Below, piece by piece: positions 1 to 10,542 of a DNA stretch of 64,000 nt (the stretch's first letter is position 1; the number at the start of each line of letters is the position of its first letter). A program made the position numbers and the translations under genes. Source of the DNA: Ustulina deusta. Its lineage: Eukaryota > Ascomycota > Sordariomycetes > Xylariales > Xylariaceae. The notes beneath the pieces are model-generated. The model did not search any database. It saw only the letters and a program-made list of their open reading frames with translations, and had not been told where the DNA came from. The stretch lies in assembly GCA_023159155.1 (NCBI GenBank), contig JAJNNX010000033.1, positions 487,111 through 551,110 on the forward strand. The letters run 5' to 3'.

Positions 1-3000
1 GTAAACTGCACCCTCAATTCTTGAAATCTTTTCATACAGACGTCCTGCCGCAGGCATAGAACCTGAAATACTTACTGGCTTAATAGCGCGGGCTGACAGG
101 ACAGATTGTCGATCACCGTTCTGCCCGATTCATTCTATTAGGTGTCTATATTTCATTCCACCCAGGAGGATGCGATCTAGGTAGCGCCGTGTTTGACCGC
201 GGGGTTTACAGAGTCACAAACTCACCCCCCGGGACAGCATCTGGAAAACATCCATCTACCTAATCTAGGTGATCCGAGAACCGAGAAAGGTAATAAAGAG
301 CAAGATGACCCATCGGGGGCCATAAGAGTATTGTATGGTATTTCGCAATGCTCTCACAAGGTCCGACGGGTAGTTGGAGTAGAATATCGTCAATATATAT
401 CTCCTTGTCTTGGCAGTAAAATGACTGAATTCATCCGCCTCGGCGCCCCCCTCCGTGGCCCATTTACGTACCCGATATTTACCAATGCTTCGGCATAAGA
501 CCCTCTCCCTACTACAGGATCAGCACAAGTCGCGCCAACTTATGGCAATACCAGTACAGCGAGCTTAGCTCACACAAGCAAAGATCCATCAGCTAGCAAC
601 GTTGCGATTGCCGCCCACTAACCAAGGAAATAGATGTTAATTCCTTGTTTTTGCCGTCTACAATAGAGTCCGACCGCACCACCCACATTCCGCATACCTA
701 CATTACAGATCATACCTAACCTCGGTCGGTGTCTGCCTCTTTTCTTCGTAGGCCATGGCGGCTCTATTTTATCCGTTCCGGGGACGACAGAAAGAGCTAC
801 ACCTAGGCATTCATTAGCCTTGCTTCTAGAATGCCCATAGAGTTGGTTTCAGCTGCAAGTCGTCTATCAGATGCAAGCGGTCTGTCAGGCGATGCCAGTG
901 CATGCAGACGCATATACTATGCGGAACGTGACGCTCCACAAATGCGCCAATAATGGGACCGCGCGAGAAAATGCTCCAACGTCATTTTCACGCCATTGAA
1001 GTAACGGCTCCCGAGCCGACATATGTAGAAGCTCAGGCCTCGCTGCACACGAAATCGCTTTGCATACTTCAATGTGTAGGCTTTTCTCCGCACTCCAACC
1101 TTCGACGTATCCTCCAACAATCGGGAACCTCCGCACTCAGGACTTTCGTGGATTTCCATACACGGCCATCTCGTTTGGTTTGGTGTTCGGTAGAGGCAAA
1201 GTATTGTAGGTATAGAATACAAACCAAAATATCTCGGACGTGATGTCTATTAATCTATTTTCTTGGCACCTTGTACTATATTTTATTTTTAACCCTTTTT
1301 CCTTTTTTTTTTTTTTTGCTCCATTTTCTTTCTCTTCTTTGGAGGTTTGTTTCTTCTAGTTATCTCGCACCGAAAAGATTTCCGGTAATAGTCTCTGATG
1401 TAAAGGCGGCCAAGAGGTCTCAACGAATGAACTCTTGTTTTGAGAATTATTGACAAGTATTGAACAGGGGAGGAAAGCAGGAGGAATCTTCGTCTATTCC
1501 CTTTGTCAACCCGGTTACGGTCCACAATATTTCAAGCTTTTCATTGAAGGTATTTCAGGGTTCGAGCTTGCTTACTCACTGCCTTGGACCAACAACGAAG
1601 AAAAAAAAATCATGCCCCGTACCTACAAATTCTACCTGCAAACCGGCCCGCGACTGACGATCATTTCTATAGGTGGTCTTCCTCTCTCTGAACATCGAGG
1701 CGCTGGCCTGTAATGTTGTCGGCACATGTGCAGTATTGACGACATGTCTACTACATATCTAGTTTCATACCTATTGCGAAAATTCCCGGGGTTGTCTTTG
1801 GTTGGCAAAGATGCTTACTTATCTATTACCTAGGCGCTGCATGTACAGGTACCAGTATTGCGTTGTTCAGCTCGGGAACTACGGAGCCCGCGCTGTGGCC
1901 ACCGAATCAATACTCGGTGGCCCTGCAGCTGGTTGATGTCACTCTCGCGGTGAAGCAAGCTACTCCGTTCTACCTAGTCAGGCTTATCACGTTCAAACCG
2001 CGGTTTCTTTTTCCTTAATAGATGGCGCCATATCTATATGTAGGTACCTGGTACGCTACGTTGGCTCGTCTCCCCTCCCCGCATTGGAGAAAAACGGGCC
2101 CGAAAAGTGTGGGGTGGCTTTGCGGTACAATGTGTGCGCAGAGTATGGGGTCGAACAAGACAACTGGCATTTCTATCCAGACACCACCAGCCCCTCTTTA
2201 CCTCTTGACATGTAATAGTGATATATGGCAATAGTATTTATCCGTCGTTTTTTGTCCTAATGCACGAGGGCTGCCAGCGTCGAGGTTTTTTGCGAGATGT
2301 ATATCTAGGTATCTTTCCGGGTCGCCGTGTCTACCAAGATGCCCTCAGTAATAAGGTTGTGGTGGGTACAGTGGACTTGGTACCCTACCTCTTGGTACCC
2401 AAGTCCTGGGCAGGCTTCTGATTCGACACCAGCCTCTGCTTTACCCCGGGTGTTTGCTGCTGTCCACGACCTAATCACTAGCCCCCCCCAGGTCTGCCCC
2501 AGGCTCCCACTTCCATCTCCGCACTTTCTCTCCTCATCACTAACCCCGAAACCCCATCATCGCCCTTCCTCCTCGGTCTCTTCATTCTCCTAAGCCTCCT
2601 CCCTGCACCAAGCAATGAAGCATGACAACCAGCACACACTCTCTTAGTTTTTTCCATAGCACGCAATTGCAAATCTACACATCGTTTCCTTGCTGCATCC
2701 AAGTCTTCAACCCCGTTCTCGTGTTCAATCGCCATTTGCTGTCTTGATCTCCGTCCGCTTGGGTCCAACAGGTCGGAGAAGTGGCATATTCCAAACCAAT
2801 CTCCACACGTCTTTTCCTCCCTTCTGTTTACTTGTGTCTGCTCCTCCGCGTTTTGTGCCCACCAATAAATCACCCGTCCACAGGCCCCTTACCGGATAAT
2901 CACTGCTCGTCGTCTCTGTGCTACACTCGGAACCTGTCTGTCGTCGCCTTCTCCCCACCGCCGCCGTAGCCTTGTTATTTCTGTTGTTGCTGCTGACGGC

Positions 3001-3449
3001 CGTCGGACATCCTAAGCTTCAAGCTCTGCCGTGTTTACCCCGCTAGTAAGCGCTCGGCTTGGTTGACCCCGTCTTGAGTGATCACCAAGCCTGGCGCTTT
3101 TTATTGCGAGACCATCATCACCACTTTAGGAGCGAGAGGTGTGTTCATGCTTTGATGCGGTGGGCAACGGCGAGTGTTGTGTCAGTTGCCGGATGAGCCC
3201 GCAGCCGATTAATACGTTCTCCTGCTTCTTTTCCCTCCACTCCCACCACCCTCATGAATTCATCCATCAATCGTTCACCCCCGCAAGGCATTCCTCTTTC
3301 CGGCATAACCTCTTGGCCTTTGGTCGTCGACCCGGCCCTGCTCGCCCCACTTCCAGGTGCTGCGTGACTCCTTTCTGCATTACAACCATAGTTGTATACA
3401 GGGTCTTCGACCCTAGAGCCAATCTTGACTACTCAGAGTTGCTTCTCCA
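1..3449. other. Intergenic region with pyrimidine-rich leader of the zinc-finger gene
   Basis: No recognisable gene. The open frames here are all under 135 codons, overlap on both strands and show no domain or splice pattern that joins them. From about 2440 to 3440 the plus strand is rich in C and T (many CTCC, TTCTCC and CCACC runs), as in promoters and 5' leaders of filamentous fungi. It probably contains the promoter and 5' UTR of the gene that starts at 3450. A poly-T run lies at about 1304-1318. Confidence 0.6.
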
Positions 3450-6400
3450 ATGCAGTCCCGACCGTCTATAGAGGGCACGGTTGTCCCCAGCACTACCGAC
3501 GATGTCGAGGGGAAGCAGCAGAAACCCAAGACCCTGCCATGCAAGTTCTGCGACAAACGCTTCAGGTAGGATGATCGCAAAATTCATCTCCAACTCCCGT
3601 TCGTAATATAGCTCACACGGCAATCTCTTATTTAGGCGTGTGGAGCATGTCCAACGACATGAAAGGACTCATACTAAAGAAAAACCTTTTTCCTGTGGTT
3701 GGGCTCGATGTGGAAAGACGTTTGGCCGTAGGTCAGTATTCTCCGCCTACCGCAACCATCTCCGTTCTTCCATACCTTTTGCTCCTCAGTTAGCCTTGAC
3801 TAGCCTAGCCACAGGACCCCCGTGCTCCGCAAAACGCCTCCTTTCCCCTCAGGTCTTTGCATGGAGGTGGCTTCCAACCCTTTCTCATCCTTTACATTGT
3901 GCCTTCACTGTGACGTTCCTCATCGTTAAAGGTGATAATGCTTATATGGACATCAGAGATCTCTTAGTTCGCCACGAGAAGCTCGTTCACTTGAATGAAG
4001 GCTCCAACAAAGATGGCAACCGGCCGAGGAAACCATCCACGGCCGGCGCCGCTACCCAACCACCATTGCCGGGTGAGAACCACGTTGAATCGGAGATGAT
4101 GGGTATGCCACGGGCCCATCAGCCGCATTACCATTCGGACTCCATACCATCGTCAATGGCTGTGCCCGCTCTCCAGCCCGATCCGCGCATACCTCCGAGA
4201 GCGGCCGCATGTAACCTAGACCTCTTGTCCGATGCGGCTACTCAAATCGCTTCGGCCAACGAAGTGAACTCCTTGCAGCCTATCATGCCGGACCTGCCTC
4301 AGTCGTCAAATTCCATGCCACGCATTAAATCCTATGATGAGGGCATGCCCTACGGTGATCGTGGGCGGGAGCCAGATGCTGGGCCCATGTCAATAGGCCT
4401 CCCTGTTCAGACCGGGCCCTCTTCTGCTTTTGACGATTACAACTTGTTCATGGACGAATTTGCAACATCCTCACATTTCCTCCCTCAAGCGTTTGAAGCT
4501 GACCAGGGCGTTGGCCTGTGGTCGCGGGGTGCCTTGTCCAAACCGTCCTCACAATTTCCATCAAGATTTCCTTCGCTCGCACCCGATCCCCGTGATCCAA
4601 CCGATGGTACCAATAGGATGCATGACGAGCCAATCAAGACGGCGCCCATGAGAGTATCTCCAATGGATCATACAGTCATCAAGAACAGGTTGGACGAGTT
4701 CTCCGCCGTCCTTCCCAATGATTTTGTATTCCCTTCGCGCCATACTCTAACCCGATTCCTCGAAGGCTACGTTAGCGGCTTCCACGAGCATCTTCCCATC
4801 CTACACCTCCCCACGATCGCCCCTGCAGATATCGCCCCAGAGTTGTTGCTCGCTATTCTAGCGGTTGGTGCTCAATACAGATTCGAAAGTCACCGATCAA
4901 ATGCCTTATGGTACGCTGCGAGGGCTGTCGCACTCGAGCAAATTCGTCGCCGCCATAGTCACGAGATTCACAGTTTGTTACCAACCGCTGCAGCTTACAG
5001 CCCACACTCCACAAGACCATCTCCAAGCCATGGGTTTAGGCACTCATTTAGCTCTATGCAGCAGGAGAGGCCAATGACTCAAGATACTCATCGAGAGCCC
5101 TAGTAAGTCTTATTCAAGGACTACAAACCTTGCATATTGAGAGCTCGACTCTAACTTTTTATTCAGTTCTCCGAATACTCCTCAGTCTCGTATGGAGACA
5201 ATCCAAGCGCTTCTATTGCTCTTTGCTGTTGGTCTATGGGGTGCGAAGGCCATTCTCCACGAGGCCATGTCCTTACAGAGTCTCCTTGCTCTTTTGGTAC
5301 GGGAGGAGGGGTTTCTATCTGAATCGACACAGACAGCCGATTGGGAGGCCTGGATTCGCATAGAAGGGGGGAATCGTACCAAGCTCGTTACTTACTGCTT
5401 CTTTAATCTATGCAGTATCGCCTACAACATGCCGCCTTTATTGCTGACATCGGAACTTAACTTATATTTGCCCCATTCGTCGAGATTATGGAGGGCTGAA
5501 ACAGCGTGGCAATGGCAAGAGGCTCGCCATTCCTTTCCAAGCATGGATATATCTCTCCAAGATGCATTCGCCCGATTGTTTAGCCGCCCTCCGCAAGGGC
5601 CACCAGCTTACATGTCATCTCTCGGCAACTACATCCTTATTCATGCATTACTGCAACACATCTTCCTACTTAAACAGACTTCGTTTACCTCTGTGTCCTC
5701 TTTCGAAGCTCCTCGTGGGTTACGACCTGACGACGTCGAAGAGTGTTTACAAGCCTTACGCATTTGGCAGATGAGTTTCGAGCAGCACCAAACGCGGGTT
5801 GCGGAGGTCAACCCGCAAGGTGCGTCGGACTCTTTTCCTGGGGGACCGGTTGCTTACAACTCAACGGCACTGTGGAGATTGGCCTCGATCCGATTGTACA
5901 CCGATCTAAGTCCTAGTAGGACTCTCGAGACTCGAGATGCTGGCCAAATAGCTCAGGCTTTCCACGATGCACCGTACCTGGTCCGGAGCGCCCGATCAAA
6001 TAGGGCTGTCCTTCAGGCAATTCATGCATTGTCTATGCTTGTTAAGCTAGGTGTTAACTATGTGGCAAGAAGAAAGTCATCAGAATGGAGCATGCAACAC
6101 TCCCGTGAGTCCCGATAGGTCCAATTACTACAAATGCCTGACATTAACATTTTCCAGTGTGTAATCTCGAATGTGCCATCCTTCTCTCTAAATGGCTCCT
6201 TACCCTGGCGTCTATTTGCCCGACTGATGCTCCTCCATCTCCCGACGAAAGGAGCCTACTCGAAATGTTACGCCACATGTTGGATGAGACCGAATTTGCA
6301 GTACCAATCGACCCCTCGCTTTCGGGAGGTGGACCGGGCCATCCGTCATCTAACATGGATATGGCGATAAATGACAGCAATAAGCTACGCCAGTTAGCTG

Positions 6401-6561
6401 CTGCTGTGATTCGACTTTGGGCTGAGACGTTCAAAGGATCACATATTTTTGATATCGTCAAAGTGATTGGTATCGGCCTAGAGGGGTACGCCGATCTACT
6501 AGAAAAGCCACGCGACAGGACACCGCTAGGCAGGATGGGAACCAATTCTCGGCTTGGCTGA
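3450..6561 (+). CDS. C2H2 zinc-finger transcription factor with fungal-specific regulatory (MHR) domain, 5 exons, 899 aa
   Basis: Predicted nuclear DNA-binding regulator. Exons are 3450-3565, 3636-3731, 3957-5102, 5167-6104 and 6158-6561, and the phases close exactly (2700 nt). Two classical fingers appear only after splicing: C31-C34-H47-H51 (C-x2-C-x12-H-x3-H) and C59-C64-H77-H82 (C-x4-C-x12-H-x4-H), split by introns 1 and 2. Residues of about 90-330 are low-complexity, rich in Pro and Ser. From about residue 333 (HTLTRFLEGY, then PELLLAILAVGAQYRF) the protein matches the fungal_trans/MHR domain, continuing to about residue 700. The start ATG is the first that opens this frame, 30 codons ahead of finger 1. 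Intron 2 is long (225 nt), a multiple of three and free of in-frame stops. The family includes ADR1/Klf1-like regulators, but the target genes cannot be told from sequence, so no symbol is given. Confidence 0.9.
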
Positions 6562-7511
6562 TGCAAAGAGTGTTGTTGAATTTTCTTGAAACTGAATTTA
6601 TCTGGGTTGATCTATTAGCGAGGTGTTGTGGCTGTTGTCCAATGTATGTTGAATTCTGCTCAAGTCAATGTCGGATGAATGTACTACGCGACCATAAATC
6701 CGCTGGTTTTTTCTATTTCTTTATAATACCTCTCTGTGGCAATGCGGCATTTTATATGACAAACTTAACAACGATACTTACATTTGCCCATCATATCCTG
6801 AAGTCAACCGTTGCAGGTGTACATTTTTCCGCATATCGGCAACACATTGGCCGTGGTCTAAAGACCCGGGTAGTAGGGCCACTTTCTCTTAAATTCCTTG
6901 CCGTATATCTATCCTCATATACATTACCTAGGCACTCAGGTATACAAGTAAGTCGGTGAGGCTTGGGGTCACTTTTATACATTCAATCCGCCATCGGAGC
7001 CTCCACCGGAATGCTAGCGTCCTTGTCTGGTGCGTGTACTTCTTGTTGCGGTTATTATTATATGAACGAGCGTCATATTGCACATGTCTAATGTACGCTA
7101 TTGACTTACCTATACCCCAATCTCTAGATTTAGCCTAAATCCAAGCGAGCACTACTGGGAGCATGAGGGGGAAAATTAAGTATTTTCTTGTGTAGCCTAC
7201 CTAGTGCACACGATGTAGGTGGTGTACCTACATATACGTTACCTTGGCCTATTTTGTACATGGGTTTATGTGTCTTCCGTTGCGTAATTGGTAATAAGGA
7301 GGCGATTACGTGTACATATTTATGTGCCTCATATAAACAAGACTGGGGATAAGTTGGAAGGGCATGATAGTTGTTGCATTGGGGATGGATTGGGGGCCAG
7401 TGACTGCGCCAACTAATTTACCTACTCAAGGCGTCTCGAGGATATGCTGCGTCCAGCGACTAATTGCTCATGCTGATGAAATAGAGGAGATTTGATCAAG
7501 GTGATTTAACG

Positions 7512-7560
7512 CCCCCCCCCCCCCACCTTTTTTTTTCCCTTTTTTTTCTCTTCTTTCTTT
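7512..7560. repeat. C13 homopolymer followed by polypyrimidine tract
   Basis: Thirteen C in a row, then T-runs broken by a few C. Homopolymers like this are slippage-prone and hard to sequence, so the exact lengths should be taken with care. Confidence 0.8.
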
Positions 7561-8004
7561 GTTGTGTCATCATTTGCACTTAAAGCATCAATTAAAGAAA
7601 CAACTCAGATAAAACTCCGCACTGTCTGACTTATCGGGTCAAACTCTGATGTACACTATCTGGAGTTTGCTACGCTATCGAGGATTCTCTATGACGAGCT
7701 TATGTCGGGATTTGTCGAGACACTTTTTGGGTGTAGTTGATAAGGACCGTTTCGTAAGTTCTGTATTGTACTAGAATGGTAGCTACGAACAGGACAAAGA
7801 CAACTTCGTTGACGATAGATATTTATGCCGGTCCCATTGCCTTGGATCCTTTAAAACAGTAAACCAGGTAAAAAGAAACCCGATTAGCAGCCCTATTGAG
7901 TTGATCCATTGCAAGTATTAGTACTTAAGTACCTAAGCTACAAGGTGAGTACCTATACATCAGGTAAGTATCTGTGCTTGATAAGATTGTGCATTTTAAT
8001 TAAA

Positions 8005-8012
8005 TCACGTGA
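8005..8012. promoter_or_regulatory. TCACGTGA palindrome (E-box type) upstream of DUF2461 gene
   Basis: Perfect 8-bp palindrome containing CACGTG, 106 bp before the ATG at 8119. CACGTG is the core bound by bHLH factors (Cbf1/Pho4/SREBP type) in fungi. Its position fits a promoter site. Function is inferred only. Confidence 0.4.
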
Positions 8013-8118
8013 CAGCGCGTGGGGGTTTCGTCTCACCCCATCCACTTCAGTTCCTCGAAGCGCGTCAGCTTCGACCCTCTCAATAAAAGCAAAGCGCGAC
8101 ACCTTCTCGTAGCTCAAA

Positions 8119-10227
8119 ATGCCTCCGAAAAAACGTAATTTGACTGAGGCGGAAACTCCTCAATCCGGATCCCGTCGCCGGTCGACTCGCCTCAGCTCCA
8201 CCAACAAGAAGAGCTTATATTTCGAGGATGACGTAGATGACTCTGGAAGTGATGGGCCGCCGCGTAAAACAGCAAAGACTGCCACCAATGCGTCGCGCTC
8301 TCGGCGGAGACCTCAAATTGATGTGTCGGATGATGAAGATCAGTATGAGGACGATAATATAGATGCCGAAGAGAATGGGGATAGCGATGCCTCTGACCAA
8401 GATGATGATTCCGCGACGCCGCCACTGCCCAAATCCGGTACCGTGGAGCGTGGACGTGGTCGGCCGCCTCGAAATTCAACTGTGCAGTCCCAGAAAGGAA
8501 AACCACCAGCGCGAACGCTCGATAGTGCGGTAACGGCCGACTCTGCTGCAAAGAAGCGCGGGCGGTCTGCAAACGAGCCGGCATCTCCGAGCACCAAGCG
8601 AGGTGGGTACGTGGCTCGTGATGGCGATGAAGATGAAGACGATGATGAAGACGATGATGAAGATGACGAACCACGAGTCACTTTCATCCCACTTCCAAAG
8701 CTCCGCGACACTGGTGGCGTCGAATACGAGGACACGAAAGTACACCCAAATACTCTCCGTTTCTTGGGTGATCTGAAGGCGAATAATAAGCGGAGTTGGT
8801 TGAAGAGTAAGTTGAGACTTCATAGGTTTGTTAGAACTCAGTGTATCGCATGAAATCTGCCCCTTTTTGTCGCAAAGTGTTTATTTTCCATGTGGCCGTC
8901 TTACATCCTATACTTACATAAGGGGGGCTTTGCTTATTGAATCAAAAACGCAATGGAAAATTGGAGACATGGCTAAGAACAAGCGCTGACCTATTTCAAA
9001 ATATAGTGCACGACCCAGAATATCGACGGTCACTAAAAGATTGGGAGTCGTTCGTTGAGACGCTCACGGAGAAGATCATCGCGGCCGATGAGACGATACC
9101 GGAACTGCCTCTCAAGGATGTCATTTTTCGCATCTATCGTGACATCCGCTTTAGCAAAGACCCAACACCGTACAAGGTGGGAGACACCCTGACTTAATTC
9201 TAGGGTCTTGTGAGATGAATTTAGTACTAATCTTCCGAGAGGTTTAGCCTCATTATTCCGCTGCGTGGTAAGTCCAATAATCTTTTTCTTTCAGCTCTTT
9301 GGTAACGGTACCGATGCGATATACAATTGCTCGTCTAGCTAGGGATACAGTCTTAGACCATATTGCTAACCTTGTGCTCTTTGTCCTACATTAGGTCACG
9401 TACGGGTCGCAAAGGCCCTTATGCTTGCTACTACGTACACATAGAGCCTGGATACTGTTTAGTAGGTGAGTCATTACACAGCCCTCAGCGGATTCCGACT
9501 TCCATGGCCATCCTAATGTCTAAATGTGCCTAGGCGGTGGGCTTTGGCACCCTGAGGCTCAGGCCCTTGCCAAGCTGCGCGCCAGCGTTGACGAGCGACC
9601 TCACCGCATTCGACGTGTGCTAACGGACCCCGAGTTTGTCCGTATCTTCTTCCCAAATGCTGTCGGCAAGAAGGAGGATAAAGTCCTTAAAGCGTTTGCC
9701 GATAAGAATCAGGAGAATGCGCTAAAGATTAGGCCCAAGGTCCGTTAATTGCCTTCGTGCCTATATATTTGATTTAGCGTCGGCGTTTGTAACATATTTC
9801 GAGAGCAAGGGTCGTTTGGTGTGAATGAATGAGTGAGTGAGTGAGACTGATAGTAAGCTCTGAACAGGGATTTAGCCCAGATCACCGCGATATCCACCTC
9901 CTCAAGCTGCGTAATTACACTATCGGTCGTCAGATACCCGATGAGGAGCTTCATAGCGATGATGCACAGGAGAAGATCATGGAGGTTATTCGTGCTATGG
10001 TGCCATTTGTGAGTGTGCTTAACCTCCCTTTTTTTTGGATATATTTCGTTCCCTATACGACTTTCCATGGTGGAAGAGGATTGTCTCAGCTGGCTGACGG
10101 ATATATATAGGTTACATTTTTGAATAATGTTGCCATGCCGGACCCAGGAGTCGATAGCGATTCCGACGAGGACAATGGAGAAGAGGACGATGTGGACGAT
10201 GAAAATGAAGAGGAAGATGAAGAATGA
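8119..10227 (+). CDS. DUF2461 (TIGR02453) family protein with acidic, basic-patterned N-terminus, 7 exons, 470 aa
   Basis: Conserved protein of unknown biochemical role. Exons are 8119-8806, 9007-9176, 9248-9267, 9395-9465, 9534-9739, 9868-10008 and 10111-10227 (1413 nt, phases close). The DUF2461 domain spans about residues 205-430. It is recognised by NNKRSWLKMHDPEYRRS, DVIFRIYRDIRFSKDPTPYK, HYSAAWSRTGRKGPYACYY, GGGLWHPE and DHRDIHLLKLRNYTI. The first 200 residues are charged and probably disordered, with Lys/Arg patches (nuclear-localisation-like) and an Asp/Glu run at about 173-190. The C-terminus is a second acidic tail. Exon 3 is only 20 nt and encodes PHYSAAW. Intron 5 uses a weak donor (GTCCGT). 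The start context (AAAATGCC) is good. A nuclear, chromatin-associated role is plausible from the acidic/basic composition but unproven. Confidence 0.9.
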
Positions 10228-10542
10228 GCCGGGAACCCATAGCAGTCGCCTATTGTAGATACCTGCAAGATGGTGCGGTGATCCTGATGTCACTCGGCAT
10301 ATTATTTGTATATTCGTTATTGTCGATAAATTACCAACTAGGTAGATTGGATATGTGGCAATTAATTCCTTACAGTAAGAACAATCATCTATATGCCCCA
10401 AGGGAGACTATATCAACAAGGGAGGGTAATGCGAGACACATACCTATACAAAATCACTTTAACCTAGCTCACAACTCTCCGGAATTCGGATTTAATATAC
10501 TAGTTTTAACCCCAATACCATATAACAACGCCCAAGGAAAGC
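10228..10542. other. Short intergenic region between convergent genes
   Basis: The DUF2461 gene (+) and the GH92 gene (-) end toward each other here, so this should hold both 3' UTRs. Nothing else is seen. Confidence 0.7.

Larger units (their letters stand above)
6562..8118. other. Intergenic region between the zinc-finger and DUF2461 genes
   Basis: No supported gene. It should contain the 3' UTR of the upstream gene and the promoter of the downstream one. A run of 13 C (7512-7524) followed by T-rich pyrimidine tracts to about 7560 is the main landmark. TACCTA/TAGGTA words recur at about 7196-7250 and 7918-7970. Confidence 0.6.

Noticed and set aside
1450..1713. 87-codon open frame with plausible-looking residue mix (YGPQYFKLFIEG)
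   Set aside because: No domain recognised, no ATG at its start and no extension by splicing on either side.
8192..8823. Minus-strand open frames rich in His or Ser opposite the DUF2461 first exon
   Set aside because: They result from the repetitive GAT/GAA codons of the acidic stretch read backwards.
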